Counted from the first letter of the stretch, positions 33,410-43,041 are shown. The stretch is DNA of 64,000 nt from Pseudarthrobacter sp. NIBRBAC000502772 (GCF_006517235.1 NZ_CP041188.1:2728001-2792000); one strand, 5' to 3'. A program made the numbers and translations. Notes: a model not told the origin generated them from the letters alone.

Positions 33410-35123
33410 TGCGCGCCGTGGGCATGCCGGTGGCCTCCGCCGTGCCGGCGCCAGGTGCGGCGTCCTGTCCGGGGTTTTGTCCGGCGCGTTCGGCCTGGGC
33501 GCGGGCAACGTGGCTGCGGGCGTGTTCCACGGCCGGGGGCAGGTCCGCGAAGAGGTGTTTGTGGTGGCGCAGGGATTCCAGGACGCCGACCCGGGTGACC
33601 AAGGCCAGGTGGCGGTCCTGGATGCCTTTGATCAGCACGGTAATGCCGCGGCGTTCGAGGGCATTGACGATGTCGGTGATGACCCGGGCCCCGGTCGCGT
33701 CCAGGACTTGGAGCTGGGACATGCGGATGATGACGACATCGACGTTTCGGATCGTACTGACCCGGTCCAGGACGCGCTCGGCTGCGGCGAAAAACAGGGC
33801 CCCGTCGAGGCGGAAGACAGCGATGTGCTCATCCCCGTCCCGGGCGGGGCCGGGGATCTCTTCGCGATGCACGCCGCTGGACTTGACCAGGGCGCGCAGG
33901 GCGAAGAAGGAAGCGACGGCGATGCCGATTGCCACTGCCTCGATCAGGTCGAAGGACACGGTGATCAGGGCAGTGACGAAGAACACTACGGTGTCGGCCC
34001 GGGTTGAGCCGATCACGCTGCGCAGCGTGCCGAGGGAGACCATGCGGGTGGCGGTGACCATTAGAACCCCGGCCAGCGCCGCCAGCGGGATCCTCGAGAC
34101 CGGACCAGTGGCCAGATAGACCACGGCCAGCAGCACCAGGGCGTGCGTGATGGCGGCCAGCCGGGTCCGTCCGCCGGAGCGGATGTTCACCGCGGTGCGG
34201 GCGATGGCCCCGGTGGCCGGCATGCCGCCGAAAAACCCGGATGCCACAGAGGCGAGGCCCTGGCCCAGGAGCTCACGGTCGGCGTCGTAGGGGCCGGTAT
34301 CGGAGATCGACGCGGCAACCCGGGCCGAGAGCAGCGACTCGATCGCCGCCAGCGCCGCGATGGTCGCCGCCGGTGCGGCTAGGGCGGTCATGGTGCCCCA
34401 GTCCAGAGCGGGGATGACAGGGGCCGGCAGGGTGTCGGGCAGGGCTCCGATCCGGGCCACGGGCAGGTCGAGTACCTGGGCTGCGATGCTCGCCACGACT
34501 ATGGCGACGAGGGAACCGGGGATCTGCGGGTGGATCCGGGGTGAAGCAATCATGATCACCGCGACCAGTGCCACCAGTGCCACTGGGGCCAGGAGTGCGG
34601 CTGGGGACGTTGTTGCGAGTCCCTGGACGGCCGAAACAGCGGCGTTGCTGCTCGGGCCGGCTTTGACGCCGAAAGCGGCCGGGACTTGCTGGAGGAAAAT
34701 GATCATCGCAATCCCGAGGGTGAAGCCCTCGATGACAGGCCACGGCAGCAACGTCACGACTCTGCCGAGCTTCAGCACCCCGGCGGCGACGACGATGACC
34801 CCGGCGAGGACCGCCACGGCTGCCAGGGCCCCGCCGCCGTGCGTGGCGATGACCGGGCCCAGGACCACGACCATCGCCCCGGTGGGGCCGGAAACCTGGA
34901 TGTTGGAACCGCCGAAGACGGCGGCAACTATGCCGGCGATGACGGCGGTGATCAGTCCGCTGGCCGCTCCGGCGCCGGAGCTGACCCCGAAGGCCAGTGC
35001 CAGCGGCAGGGCGACGATACCCACGGTGACCCCGGCGATGAGGTCGCCTTTCCAGGTGCGGGGCAGATCTGCATAGTCCTTCCACCCCGGCAGCAGCGCG
35101 CGCGCCGCCGTCAGTGCCTTCAT
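33402..35123 (-). CDS. SulP-family anion transporter with STAS domain
   Basis: 573 residues. The membrane part starts with WKGDLIAGVTVGIVALPLALAFGVSSGAGAASGL split across the first helices and includes the SulP signature GGSNIQVSGPTGAMVVVL region. A cytoplasmic STAS domain follows from about residue 440 to 545. Members carry sulfate, bicarbonate or other anions, often with Na+ or H+. The start overlaps the stop of arsR (ATGA). Substrate cannot be assigned; bicarbonate is plausible. A 30-residue low-complexity tail ends the protein. Confidence 0.9.
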   Translation of the reverse strand: MKALTAARALLPGWKDYADLPRTWKGDLIAGVTVGIVALPLALAFGVSSGAGAASGLITAVIAGIVAAVFGGSNIQVSGPTGAMVVVLGPVIATHGGGALAAVAVLAGVIVVAAGVLKLGRVVTLLPWPVIEGFTLGIAMIIFLQQVPAAFGVKAGPSSNAAVSAVQGLATTSPAALLAPVALVALVAVIMIASPRIHPQIPGSLVAIVVASIAAQVLDLPVARIGALPDTLPAPVIPALDWGTMTALAAPAATIAALAAIESLLSARVAASISDTGPYDADRELLGQGLASVASGFFGGMPATGAIARTAVNIRSGGRTRLAAITHALVLLAVVYLATGPVSRIPLAALAGVLMVTATRMVSLGTLRSVIGSTRADTVVFFVTALITVSFDLIEAVAIGIAVASFFALRALVKSSGVHREEIPGPARDGDEHIAVFRLDGALFFAAAERVLDRVSTIRNVDVVIIRMSQLQVLDATGARVITDIVNALERRGITVLIKGIQDRHLALVTRVGVLESLRHHKHLFADLPPAVEHARSHVARAQAERAGQNPGQDAAPGAGTAEATGMPTARNE

Positions 35124-35500
35124 TTTGAACTTCCGGCTGCCGCAGTCAGAGGGGACGTGGCGGCTGAATGTTCGAGCTGCTCACGGGTAGCGTGCAGGAT
35201 GTCGTTGAGCAGCAACCTCGCCACGGACAGCAGGTCGGCGACCTGCGGGTACGCCAACGAATAGAACATCTGCAGCGCCCGCCGCTCCCCCCGGACCAGA
35301 TGGTACCGGCGCAACACAGACAGGTGCTGGGACAGATGCGAGGCCTCCAGGCCCGTCGCCGCCAACAGCTCCGTCACCGACACCTCCGGAGCCTCACACA
35401 AGAGCTCCAGCACGCGGATCCGGACCGGGTGCGCCAAGCCCTTGAAAAGGTTGGCCTTCACCTCGTACAACGGTGCCCGGAAATCCGAGAATTCTTCCAT
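35120..35500 (-). CDS. ArsR-family transcriptional regulator
   Basis: 126 residues with a winged helix: LFKGLAHPVRIRVLELLCEAPEVSVTELLAATGLEASHLSQHLSVLRR. The metal-binding ELCVCDL motif of arsenic sensors is replaced (EAPEVSV), so it is not a classical metal sensor and may respond to redox or another signal. GGGAGG lies 7 bases before the ATG. First gene of the overlapped arsR-sulP-membrane protein-methyltransferase-ctaD transcript, and likely its autorepressor. Confidence 0.88.
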   Translation of the reverse strand: MEEFSDFRAPLYEVKANLFKGLAHPVRIRVLELLCEAPEVSVTELLAATGLEASHLSQHLSVLRRYHLVRGERRALQMFYSLAYPQVADLLSVARLLLNDILHATREQLEHSAATSPLTAAAGSSK

Positions 35501-36297
35501 GTCTGCCTCCCCGGCCGATCACAATAAACGCTTGCTTGACTACTTTATAGATCCATCATCCAATATAACAGGGGTCGGAGCATTTCGTCCCCGCCAGGTC
35601 CGGTTTCCACGGACCGGTCCGCTCCCGTTTCACACTGCGGAACGCGCCGGCCGGCGGGGGGAGCTGCCTGGTCGGGCTCCGCGCAGGCGACGCGGACCGG
35701 ACCACGACCAGGCACCTCACGGTCAGTATCCGTAGGGCGCGGCACCGGCCTGACGACCTACGAATTTGGGACCGGCACCCCCGCACTCTGCACCGCCGCG
35801 GCGTCCCGTCCTGCGGGTGTGTTCGTCACGGCGCTCTTCCCGCGGGCCTCCCTGGCCGAGTTCGGGAGGACCGCGGTATCGCCGCCCCTGGTGACGCCGG
35901 GAAGCCTCGGGTGATGAGCGGACGCCCCGCGGATTTTTAACGGCACAACCCGGGCGCGGGCACCGTCCGAGACTATGCAATCTCTTTCATCAGGGTACCG
36001 ACGGGAATTCGGTCCATCGGAACAGTCGCTTTCACTTGGCGATGCGTCACGGGGCGGCATGACGGCGCCCCGGAACGCCGGGTTCAGGAGAACCGGCGTC
36101 CCCATATGGACTATTATATAAAATGATGAAACCATCAAATAGTTAAGTGCCTGAATGCATGTGGCCAACCTTCGAAGGATTCGCAGCCGCTCCTGGACTC
36201 TCATCTGCCCCTGACTGCGGTGCTCCGATGAACTACTCCATCACCTTCTAGGATCGTCCCCGCCAACGGTACAAAGCGCGGGGGAAGGAAGAGAACC
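35501..36297. other. Intergenic region between divergent arsR and pckG units, with AT-rich control segments
   Basis: No supportable gene. Two AT-rich patches stand out in otherwise GC-rich DNA. One is 35522-35573 (upstream of arsR, containing TATAGATCCATCATCCAATA). The other is 36105-36150, with TGATG-AAAC-CATCA (36124-36137) inside flanking CTATT and AATAG. Both hold GATG/CATC elements and are the likely promoters of the two flanking units. The GC-rich middle holds nothing I can name. Confidence 0.45.
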
Positions 36298-38157
36298 TTG
36301 CCAAATTCCACACAGACCACCGTCACGGATACCGCCCCGGCCGCCCTTGCCCGCCTCTCGGACTGGGTCAGCGAAGTTGCCGGCCTGACCCGGCCGGACA
36401 GCATCCACTGGGTCAACGGCTCAGATGCCGAATACCGCACGATCACCGACGGGCTCGTTGCGGCCGGAACCCTGGTCCGCCTGGACGAAGACAGGTTTCC
36501 CAGCTCGTTTGCCGCCTTCTCCGACCCCAAGGACGTCGCCCGGGTCGAGGAGCAGACCTACATTTGTTCCGAACACGAACGCGACGCGGGCTTCACCAAC
36601 AACTGGATGGAGCCGGCACGGATGAAGGAGAACCTGCACGGGCTCTTCCGCGGGGCCATGCGGGGGCGCACCATGTACGTGATTCCTTTTGTGATGGGCC
36701 ACCTGGACGCGGAGGACCCCAAATTCGGGGTGGAGATCACCGACAGCGCCTACGTCGTCGCGTCCATGCGCATCATGGCCCACACCGGTAACGATGTCCT
36801 GGCCAAAATGGTCGAACTGGACGCGGATTTTGTCCCAGCACTGCACTCCGTCGGCGCACCGCTGGAGCCAGGTCAACAGGATGTCAGCTGGCCCTCCAAT
36901 GACGATAAATGGATCGTCCACTTTCCTGAGGAAAAGTCCATCTGGTCCTACGGTTCCGGATACGGGGGCAACGCGCTGCTGGGCAAGAAATGCTACTCGC
37001 TGCGCATCGCCTCCGCGATGTCCCGTCAGGAGGGCTGGCTCGCGGAACACATGCTCATCCTCAAACTCACCAGCCCGGCACGGAAGGTCTACTACATCTC
37101 CGCCGCCTTCCCCTCGGCCTGCGGTAAAACCAACCTCGCCTTGCTCAACCCCACCGTGGAGGGCTGGACGGTGGAAACCCTCGGGGATGACATCGCCTGG
37201 ATACGTCCGGGCAAGGACGGGGAACTGCGCGCCACCAACCCGGAGGCGGGCCTCTTCGGCGTCGCACCGGGCACCGGCTGGCACACCAACCCCAACGCGA
37301 TGGACGCCATCGCCAAGGGCAACACTATCTTCACCAACGTCGCCCTCACCGATGACGGCGGCGTCTGGTGGGAAGGCATGACCCGGGAGACCCCGGAGCA
37401 CCTGACCGACTGGACCGGACAGGACTGGACCCCCGCCTCCGGCCGGCCCGCAGCGCACCCTAACTCACGGTTCTGCACCCCCATCAGCCAGGTCAGTATC
37501 CTGGCCGAGGAATACTACCAACCCGAGGGCGTGCCACTCTCTGCGATCTTCTTCGGCGGCCGACGTAAAACAACCATCCCCCTCGTCACCGAGTCCAGGG
37601 ACTGGACGGGGGGCGTCTTCATGGGATCAACTCTCTCCTCCGAGACGACAGCGGCAGCAGCCGGTCAGGTCGGGGTAGTCCGCCGCGATCCGATGGCAAT
37701 GCTCCCCTTCATCGGCTACGACGCCGGGGACTACCTCAAACACTGGCTGGAGATCGGCCGGACGGCCAATCCCGCCAGACTGCCCCGGATCTTCCTGGTC
37801 AACTGGTTCCGCCGCGACACCGACGGTAGTTTCCTCTGGCCTGGATTCGGAGACAACTCCCGTGTCCTGAAATGGGCCATTGAACGGCTCGAGGGGACAG
37901 CTGCCGCCATTGAAACCCCAATCGGTTTCGTCCCAGCGCTGGATTGCCTCGATATCGAAGGCCTCGACATCACACCCGGACACCTCCGGGCCGCGTCGGC
38001 GGTCGATTCGCAGGAATGGGCCCAGGAAATTGACAGCATCGACCAGTGGTATGCCCGGTTCGGCGACTCTTTGCCCCCCGAACTGCCGGTCGAGCTGCAA
38101 CGCCTAAAAAACCGCTTCGCCGCCCGACGGGGGACGCCGCGCATCAGCTCCCGATAG
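36298..38157 (+). CDS. pckG: Phosphoenolpyruvate carboxykinase (GTP)
   Basis: 619 residues. GTP-PEPCK landmarks: the catalytic loop [11 protein letters not shown] (271-281) with reactive Cys275, GDDIAWI (Mn-binding Asp region), and [13 protein letters not shown]. The C-terminal NWFRRD motif and guanine-binding segment are also present. It converts oxaloacetate plus GTP to PEP, the first step of gluconeogenesis, or the reverse. Start is TTG at 36298 with GGAAGGAAGAG upstream; no in-frame ATG fits. It precedes an isocitrate dehydrogenase gene, with a strong terminator between them. If the genome has another pckG, this is the accessory copy. Confidence 0.95.
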   Translation: MPNSTQTTVTDTAPAALARLSDWVSEVAGLTRPDSIHWVNGSDAEYRTITDGLVAAGTLVRLDEDRFPSSFAAFSDPKDVARVEEQTYICSEHERDAGFTNNWMEPARMKENLHGLFRGAMRGRTMYVIPFVMGHLDAEDPKFGVEITDSAYVVASMRIMAHTGNDVLAKMVELDADFVPALHSVGAPLEPGQQDVSWPSNDDKWIVHFPEEKSIWSYGSGYGGNALLGKKCYSLRIASAMSRQEGWLAEHMLILKLTSPARKVYYISAAFPSACGKTNLALLNPTVEGWTVETLGDDIAWIRPGKDGELRATNPEAGLFGVAPGTGWHTNPNAMDAIAKGNTIFTNVALTDDGGVWWEGMTRETPEHLTDWTGQDWTPASGRPAAHPNSRFCTPISQVSILAEEYYQPEGVPLSAIFFGGRRKTTIPLVTESRDWTGGVFMGSTLSSETTAAAAGQVGVVRRDPMAMLPFIGYDAGDYLKHWLEIGRTANPARLPRIFLVNWFRRDTDGSFLWPGFGDNSRVLKWAIERLEGTAAAIETPIGFVPALDCLDIEGLDITPGHLRAASAVDSQEWAQEIDSIDQWYARFGDSLPPELPVELQRLKNRFAARRGTPRISSR

Positions 38158-38166
38158 GTGCCAGAC

Positions 38167-38201
38167 GTGGTGCCCGGTGCCCTCCGCGCACCGGGCACCA
38201 C
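38167..38201 (+). terminator. Terminator after pckG
   Basis: Perfect 14-base stem GTGGTGCCCGGTGC / GCACCGGGCACCAC (38167-38180 and 38188-38201), 7-base loop, 9 bases after the stop codon and followed by a short T/C tract. Confidence 0.85.
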
Positions 38202-38353
38202 TTCCGGCTTCGCCTGCCAGCGTGTACCCGGAAAGAACCAGGTGATCCGGCGTCATCCGCGCCGGCCCGCGACGTCAGACCCACCGCGAGGGCTTCAGAT
38301 GTCAGAGACCACCATCGGTGTGGGTCAATATGTCCATGAATCAAGGAGACGGT

Positions 38354-39574
38354 ATGAACGAAAAGATCAAGGTTGTTGGCTCCATTGTGGAGCTTGACGG
38401 CGACGAGATGACCCGCATCATCTGGCAGTTCATCAAGGACCGCCTCATCCTCCCGCACCTGGACGTGGACCTGAAGTACTTCGACTTGTCCATCCAGAAC
38501 CGCGACGCCACCGATGACCAGGTCACGATCGACGCCGCAAACGCCATCAAGGAACACAATGTGGGCGTCAAGTGCGCCACTATCACCCCCGACGAGGCCC
38601 GGGTCGAGGAATTCGGCCTGAAGAAGATGTGGGCTTCCCCGAACGGAACCATCCGCAACATCCTGGGCGGGGTGGTCTTCCGCGAGCCGATCATCATCTC
38701 CAACATCCCCCGTCTGGTCCCGGGCTGGAACAAGCCGATCATCATTGGCCGCCATGCCTTCGGCGACCAGTACATGGCCACTAACTTCAAGGTCCCGGGT
38801 CCGGGCACGCTGACCATGACCTTCACACCCTCCGGCGGCGGCGAAGAGATCAAGCAGACGGTGGTCGTATACCCCGACGGCGGTGGCGTGGCCATGGGCA
38901 TGTATAACTTCAACGACTCCATCCGCGACTTCGCCCGTGCCTCCTTCGCTTACGGGCTGCAGCGGAACTACCCGGTGTACCTCTCCACCAAGAACACGAT
39001 CCTGAAGGCCTACGACGGCCAGTTCAAGGACGTGTTCCAGGAAGTGTTCGACGCCGAGTTCAAGGATCAGTTCGTAGCAGCCGGCATCAGCTACGAACAC
39101 CGCCTGATCGATGACATGGTGGCATCGGCGATGAAGTGGGACGGCGGCTACGTCTGGGCCTGCAAGAACTACGACGGCGACGTCCAATCGGATACCATCG
39201 CCCAGGGCTACGGCTCGCTCGGTCTCATGACCTCCGTGCTGATGACCCCGGACGGCAAGACCGTAGAGGCCGAAGCCGCGCACGGCACCGTCACCCGCCA
39301 CTACCGTCAGCACCAGCAAGGCAAGCCGACCTCGACCAACCCGATCGCCTCGATCTTCGCCTGGACCCGGGGCATCATAAACCGCGGCAAACTGGACGGC
39401 ACCCCCGCCGTCATAGACTTTGCCGTCACCCTCGAAGACGTCGTCATTAAGACGGTCGAATCCGGCAAGATGACTAAGGACCTCGCGCTTCTGGTGGGCC
39501 CGCACCAGAAATGGCTTACCACCGAGGACTTCCTCGCAGCTCTAGACGACAACCTCAAAAAACGCCTGGGCTAG
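38354..39574 (+). CDS. icd: NADP-dependent isocitrate dehydrogenase (dimeric, eukaryotic type)
   Basis: 406 residues, with [13 protein letters not shown] at the start, [12 protein letters not shown] (isocitrate loop), [29 protein letters not shown] (metal-binding aspartates) and the NADP loop [12 protein letters not shown]. This is subfamily II IDH, the form of eukaryotes and some bacteria, whereas many actinobacteria use a large monomeric IDH. It converts isocitrate to 2-oxoglutarate with NADPH formation. AAGGAGA sits 7 bases before the ATG; longer frames are unsupported. It follows pckG but is separated by a terminator. Confidence 0.95.
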   Translation: MNEKIKVVGSIVELDGDEMTRIIWQFIKDRLILPHLDVDLKYFDLSIQNRDATDDQVTIDAANAIKEHNVGVKCATITPDEARVEEFGLKKMWASPNGTIRNILGGVVFREPIIISNIPRLVPGWNKPIIIGRHAFGDQYMATNFKVPGPGTLTMTFTPSGGGEEIKQTVVVYPDGGGVAMGMYNFNDSIRDFARASFAYGLQRNYPVYLSTKNTILKAYDGQFKDVFQEVFDAEFKDQFVAAGISYEHRLIDDMVASAMKWDGGYVWACKNYDGDVQSDTIAQGYGSLGLMTSVLMTPDGKTVEAEAAHGTVTRHYRQHQQGKPTSTNPIASIFAWTRGIINRGKLDGTPAVIDFAVTLEDVVIKTVESGKMTKDLALLVGPHQKWLTTEDFLAALDDNLKKRLG

Positions 39575-39791
39575 CCCCGGAGGAGTTTGCCCGTTCGGTG
39601 CTGCTGCTCCGTATCCGCCGGCTGCACGAAATAAGCTCCACAGGTCAAACCCGGCGCTAAACTGGGCCTACATCACCGGCGCAACAGCATTGAATCATTC
39701 CGAAGTTGTCTGTGAGTGTGGGCTTAGGCGGGCCTAGGACGTGCAGCGGCGGCTTCGGTCCTACACTTCGCAGACAGCACCGGGAGATGCC

Positions 39792-40187
39792 ATGAAATCA
39801 CGAGGAGTTGTCCTGGTCATCGAAGATGACCAGGACATTCGAAGTTTGATCTGCGTCATTCTGACCCAGATGGGGTTCGACGTCCATGCTGTCGCTTCGG
39901 GAGCAGAGGGCCTAGCCGCTGCCAGGACCCTGCACCCGGTGCTGGTGACGCTGGATCTCGGGCTGCCTGACATCGATGGCCACGAGGTGGCACACCGGAT
40001 CCGGGACCTGTCAGAAGCCCCGATGCTCTTCATCACGGCCCGCGCCGAGCCCGACGACGAGATGGCCGGCATGGCCTCTGGCGCAGCCGCCTACCTGGCC
40101 AAACCGTTCCTGCCGAAACAGCTCAGAGAACTAGTCGACCTGCTCTGCCCGGCGGAAGGGACTGCCCCGGTTTTGTTGACTCCTTGA
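39792..40187 (+). CDS. Single-domain response regulator
   Basis: 131 residues, only a receiver domain: acidic pocket Glu11/Asp12/Asp13, phospho-acceptor Asp55 in LDLGLPD, Thr82 and Lys104 in AKPF. No output domain is present, so it must act by binding a partner (kinase, phosphatase or anti-sigma component). No histidine kinase lies nearby. GGGAG is 6 bases before the ATG. A perfect 13-base stem within codons 6-16 could hinder translation initiation. Confidence 0.88.
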   Translation: MKSRGVVLVIEDDQDIRSLICVILTQMGFDVHAVASGAEGLAAARTLHPVLVTLDLGLPDIDGHEVAHRIRDLSEAPMLFITARAEPDDEMAGMASGAAAYLAKPFLPKQLRELVDLLCPAEGTAPVLLTP

Positions 40188-40433
40188 CTGAGCGAGCTTG
40201 TGCTCGTGGAAGGATATTGGCCCCTCGGCGTACTCTTCGACGGCTTTGCAAAAAGGAGGCAGTGCCTGTTCGTAAAGCGCAAGGTCAGGGCTGCACGCAC
40301 TGCGCACAGTCAACACCCAGCTGACTGAGCTGTATTGTGCACAATGCGCACACCCTGGGCGTCGGATCGGGTCGGACTGGCTTGGATTGGGGATGTTTCC
40401 TTGACTTCCCAGTGTTTGCAAGGGCTGGAGCCC

Positions 40434-40456
40434 GGTTCGAGTCCCACCTCGGGCAC
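40434..40456 (+). other. tRNA 3'-end fragment, probable attachment-site scar
   Basis: Twenty-three bases reading GGTTCGAGTCCCACC then TCGGGCAC match the T-loop, 3' half of the T-stem and 3' acceptor strand of a tRNA (Lys-type in form). The 5' half of the T-stem (CCCGG) no longer pairs and no D-arm or anticodon arm is upstream, so it is not a tRNA gene. Integrases commonly use such tRNA 3' ends, so this is probably an att core left by an excised or decayed element. Confidence 0.6.
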
Positions 40457-40509
40457 GTTTCCCTCTGAGACCGGCTGCGGAGCGTGTCTGGCGCCGCACG
40501 CGACTATGA

Positions 40510-40600
40510 AAACTGGGTGGGCCCTTTGCCCGTCAGAACACGGCAGCAACGGCTCGATCCGGGACCACTGATCATCACTCCAAACAGAAGTTCGCGACAC
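40510..40600 (-). pseudogene. IS5-type transposase N-terminal remnant
   Basis: From GTG at 40600 the minus strand encodes SRTSVWSDDQWSRIEPLLP then SDGQR, the conserved beginning of IS5-family (IS1182/IS5-like) transposases. Homology stops after about 29 residues. The upstream GTGTCGCGAA is reminiscent of an element end. No catalytic DDE residues remain. Confidence 0.65.
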
Positions 40601-40654
40601 CCCTTAGGCATTCAAGCCAGCACCCCACCGACTTGAAAAGGGCGCCCGCTGCGG

Positions 40655-42010
40655 TCACTTTGCGGCGGTGGTTCCGGAAGTTGCGAGGTCGATGCCACGG
40701 GTTTCCGCGAGGCCGAACGTGGCGAAGAGGCTCACCAGGCTCACGCCGGCCAGAAGCAGCCCGATGGCGGGACTTCCCAGGCTGGCGCCGAGCGATGCCG
40801 CCACCAGCGGTGTGATGCCGCCGCCGACGAGCGCTCCGAGGTTGTAGGCCATTCCGGCACCCGTGTAGCGGTAGCGGGTGGCGAAGAGCTCCGGCAGGAA
40901 GGCGCCCACCGGACCGTAGATGCCGGCGACGATCAGCAGCGTGCCGGACAGCCCGACTGCAAACGACCAGGTGGTGCCGATGTCGAGGATCGGGAAGAGC
41001 AGGAGCGACCAGGGGATCGCCACGACGCACGAGCCAACGATCACGGCTCGGCGGCCGATCCGGTCGGAGAGCATAGCGCTGCCAATAGTTCCTGCTGCGA
41101 AGAACATCGCGCCGACGATTCCCAGCGAGAGGATGGTGGGCCGGCTGTGGCCAAGGCCCTCGGCACTTGTGCCATAGCTGCTGAGAAAAGCTGTGCCGAT
41201 GTAGAAGAAGGCGAAGAGCATCATGGTGGAGGCGCCGCCCAAGAGGATCTGGCGTGGCTGGTTTCGCACCGACTCCCACACGGGCAGCTTGCGGGGGCCG
41301 GCCGGGACGGCGCTCGAGTTGCTGGCCTCCTTGAAGACCGGAGTCTCTTCGATCTTGAGGCGGATGTAGAGACCGATCATAACGAGCACTGCACTTCCGA
41401 TGAAAGGAATGCGCCAGCCGTACGTGAGGAATGCCTCTGACTTGTCGCCGAGTGACAGATTGATGATGAGGAAGGTTGCACTCGCGAGGGCGAAGCCAAT
41501 CGACGGGCCCAGTTGGGGGAAGGCTGCGAAGAGGCCCCGGTGTTTGGGCGGGGCGTACTCGGCGGCCATCAGTGCCGCGCCGGCCCATTCGCCGCCGACA
41601 GCGAATCCCTGAAGAAAGCGGAGAACAACGAGGATGATCGGCGCGGCGATCCCGATTACGCTGGCGTCGGGCAGCAGCCCGATGGTGACGGTCGCGATGC
41701 CCATGATGAGCAGTGTGCTGACGAGCGTTTTCTTGCGCCCCAGCCTGTCACCGAAGTGGCCGAACAGGACGGCACCAAGGGGGCGCGAGACGAAGGCCAC
41801 GGCAAAGGTTCCGAATGAGGCGAGGGTGCCGGCGGCCGGGCCGAGCGCCGGGAAGAAGACCTGGGGGAAGACGAGGGCCGCAGCCGTACCGTAGATGAGG
41901 AAGTCGTAGAACTCGATGATGCTGCCCATCGAGCTGGCGACGGCGACCCTGGCCATCGAGGTGGGGCGCGGACCGGACCGGTTCGCAACCGGTGCGAGGC
42001 TTTCGAGCAT
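40655..42010 (-). CDS. MHS-family MFS transporter (metabolite:H+ symporter)
   Basis: 451 residues, twelve membrane helices. MHS signatures: SSMGSIIEFYDFLIYGTAAALVFP at the start, the loop GHFGDRLGRKKTL, RFLQGFAVGGEWAGA and YGWRIPFIGSAVLV. Relatives take up carboxylates such as proline betaine, shikimate, citrate or aromatic acids. The ATG at 42010 follows AAGGAG by 8 bases. It lies downstream of a GAF-LuxR regulator gene and near a beta-oxidation operon, so a carboxylic acid substrate feeding acyl-CoA metabolism is likely. Confidence 0.9.
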   Translation of the reverse strand: MLESLAPVANRSGPRPTSMARVAVASSMGSIIEFYDFLIYGTAAALVFPQVFFPALGPAAGTLASFGTFAVAFVSRPLGAVLFGHFGDRLGRKKTLVSTLLIMGIATVTIGLLPDASVIGIAAPIILVVLRFLQGFAVGGEWAGAALMAAEYAPPKHRGLFAAFPQLGPSIGFALASATFLIINLSLGDKSEAFLTYGWRIPFIGSAVLVMIGLYIRLKIEETPVFKEASNSSAVPAGPRKLPVWESVRNQPRQILLGGASTMMLFAFFYIGTAFLSSYGTSAEGLGHSRPTILSLGIVGAMFFAAGTIGSAMLSDRIGRRAVIVGSCVVAIPWSLLLFPILDIGTTWSFAVGLSGTLLIVAGIYGPVGAFLPELFATRYRYTGAGMAYNLGALVGGGITPLVAASLGASLGSPAIGLLLAGVSLVSLFATFGLAETRGIDLATSGTTAAK

Positions 42011-42128
42011 GCGATATCTCCTTTGACATCGGTCGTCGAAACGAGGTTTGTTTCGACGCGAAGATGTCATCGTGCCAGCGCCGTGCGTTCGCCACCACCT
42101 CCCGATGGAGGTGTTTTCGCGCCACCGG

Positions 42129-42986
42129 TCAGGGCAAAAGGCGGAGACGGCGTGCGGCCACTACGGCCTCCGCACGGCTGTGCCCGTCCAGTTTCGCCAT
42201 GATCGTCTGCATGTAGCTCTTCACGGTGACTGCCTTGAGTGAGAGCCGTTTGCCGGTTTCGGCATAGGAACAGCCGAGCGCCACTTGGGCGAGCACATCC
42301 GTCTCCCGTCGGGTGAGGTGCGGGACGCCGGCCGGCGCCGCGTCGGAGCCCTCGAGCCGTGCGGTCACGGCGAGGATGCGCTGGGCGAGCTCGGGATCAG
42401 TCGTGGTGCTGGCCACCGAGAGGAGCTCGGCATGCGCGAGCCGGACGGTCTCGATGAGGTTCCGGTCCGGTGGCTCCGCGGCCAGGCTTTGGACGACCCG
42501 GAGAATCGCGACCCGGTGGTCCACCTCGTCCCGAATGGCCAGTTCCCGCGAGATCCTCGAGGCGCCGGCGCTGAGTTCCGTCACCACGCACTCGCCGATC
42601 GATGTGCGCTCCCGCGTTGCCGCGTAGAGGACACACCGGGCACGGCCGTCCACGAGGATGGGGAGCGCCACCATGGTCCGCAGCCCCTCGATGCGTACGG
42701 CGTCGTCGTGATGATGAGTAATGCTGTCGGAGTCGAAGTAATCGGCCACCCCGACCGTGCGCGCCTGGGAGAGGGCCCGCCCGCCCACGCCCTCGCCGGG
42801 CTGCACGCTGAGGTTCTTCAGACCGTGCGTCGTCGTGCCGAGGAACTCGGTGATGGTGAGCTCGGTGCGATTGACGAGGCCAGCGAAGAACACGGCCGAG
42901 CCAGTCCGGGCTGCGGTTTCCCGGATCGCCCGCTTCAGCAGGTCGCGGTCGCTCGGACGGTAGACGTCGTTGTCATGCCCTGTCAT
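42129..42986 (-). CDS. GAF-domain LuxR-family transcriptional regulator
   Basis: 285 residues. The N-terminal half (about 20-150) is a GAF-like sensor domain with GEGVGGRAL and ALPILVDGRARCVLYAATRE. The C-terminal 60 residues form a LuxR helix-turn-helix (LTRRETDVLAQVALGCSYAETGKRLSL, then VTVKSYMQTIMAKL). Such proteins activate aromatic or acyl catabolic genes. It sits 118 bases upstream of the MHS transporter, which is its probable target. Ligand unknown. Confidence 0.88.
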   Translation of the reverse strand: MTGHDNDVYRPSDRDLLKRAIRETAARTGSAVFFAGLVNRTELTITEFLGTTTHGLKNLSVQPGEGVGGRALSQARTVGVADYFDSDSITHHHDDAVRIEGLRTMVALPILVDGRARCVLYAATRERTSIGECVVTELSAGASRISRELAIRDEVDHRVAILRVVQSLAAEPPDRNLIETVRLAHAELLSVASTTTDPELAQRILAVTARLEGSDAAPAGVPHLTRRETDVLAQVALGCSYAETGKRLSLKAVTVKSYMQTIMAKLDGHSRAEAVVAARRLRLLP

Positions 42987-43041
42987 AGGGCCCTTCTCCG
43001 GTTAGATGGAGCAGTTGGACTGAGCAGCTGGGTGGAGCAGG

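Larger units (their letters stand above)
40188..40654. other. Integration scar region between response regulator and transporter
   Basis: No complete gene. It contains the tRNA 3'-end fragment (40434-40456) and the transposase remnant (40510-40600), listed separately. The rest shows no homology that I can see. Confidence 0.6.

Noticed and set aside
35758..36204. 148-residue minus-strand frame between arsR and pckG
   Set aside because: No ribosome binding site, no domain, and it covers the likely promoter region.
38144..39505. 453-residue minus-strand open frame opposite icd
   Set aside because: Antisense to a strongly conserved gene; no homology expected or seen.
40381..40456. Complete tRNA gene
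   Set aside because: Only the T-loop and 3' acceptor strand are recognisable; T-stem pairing is broken and no D or anticodon arms are present.
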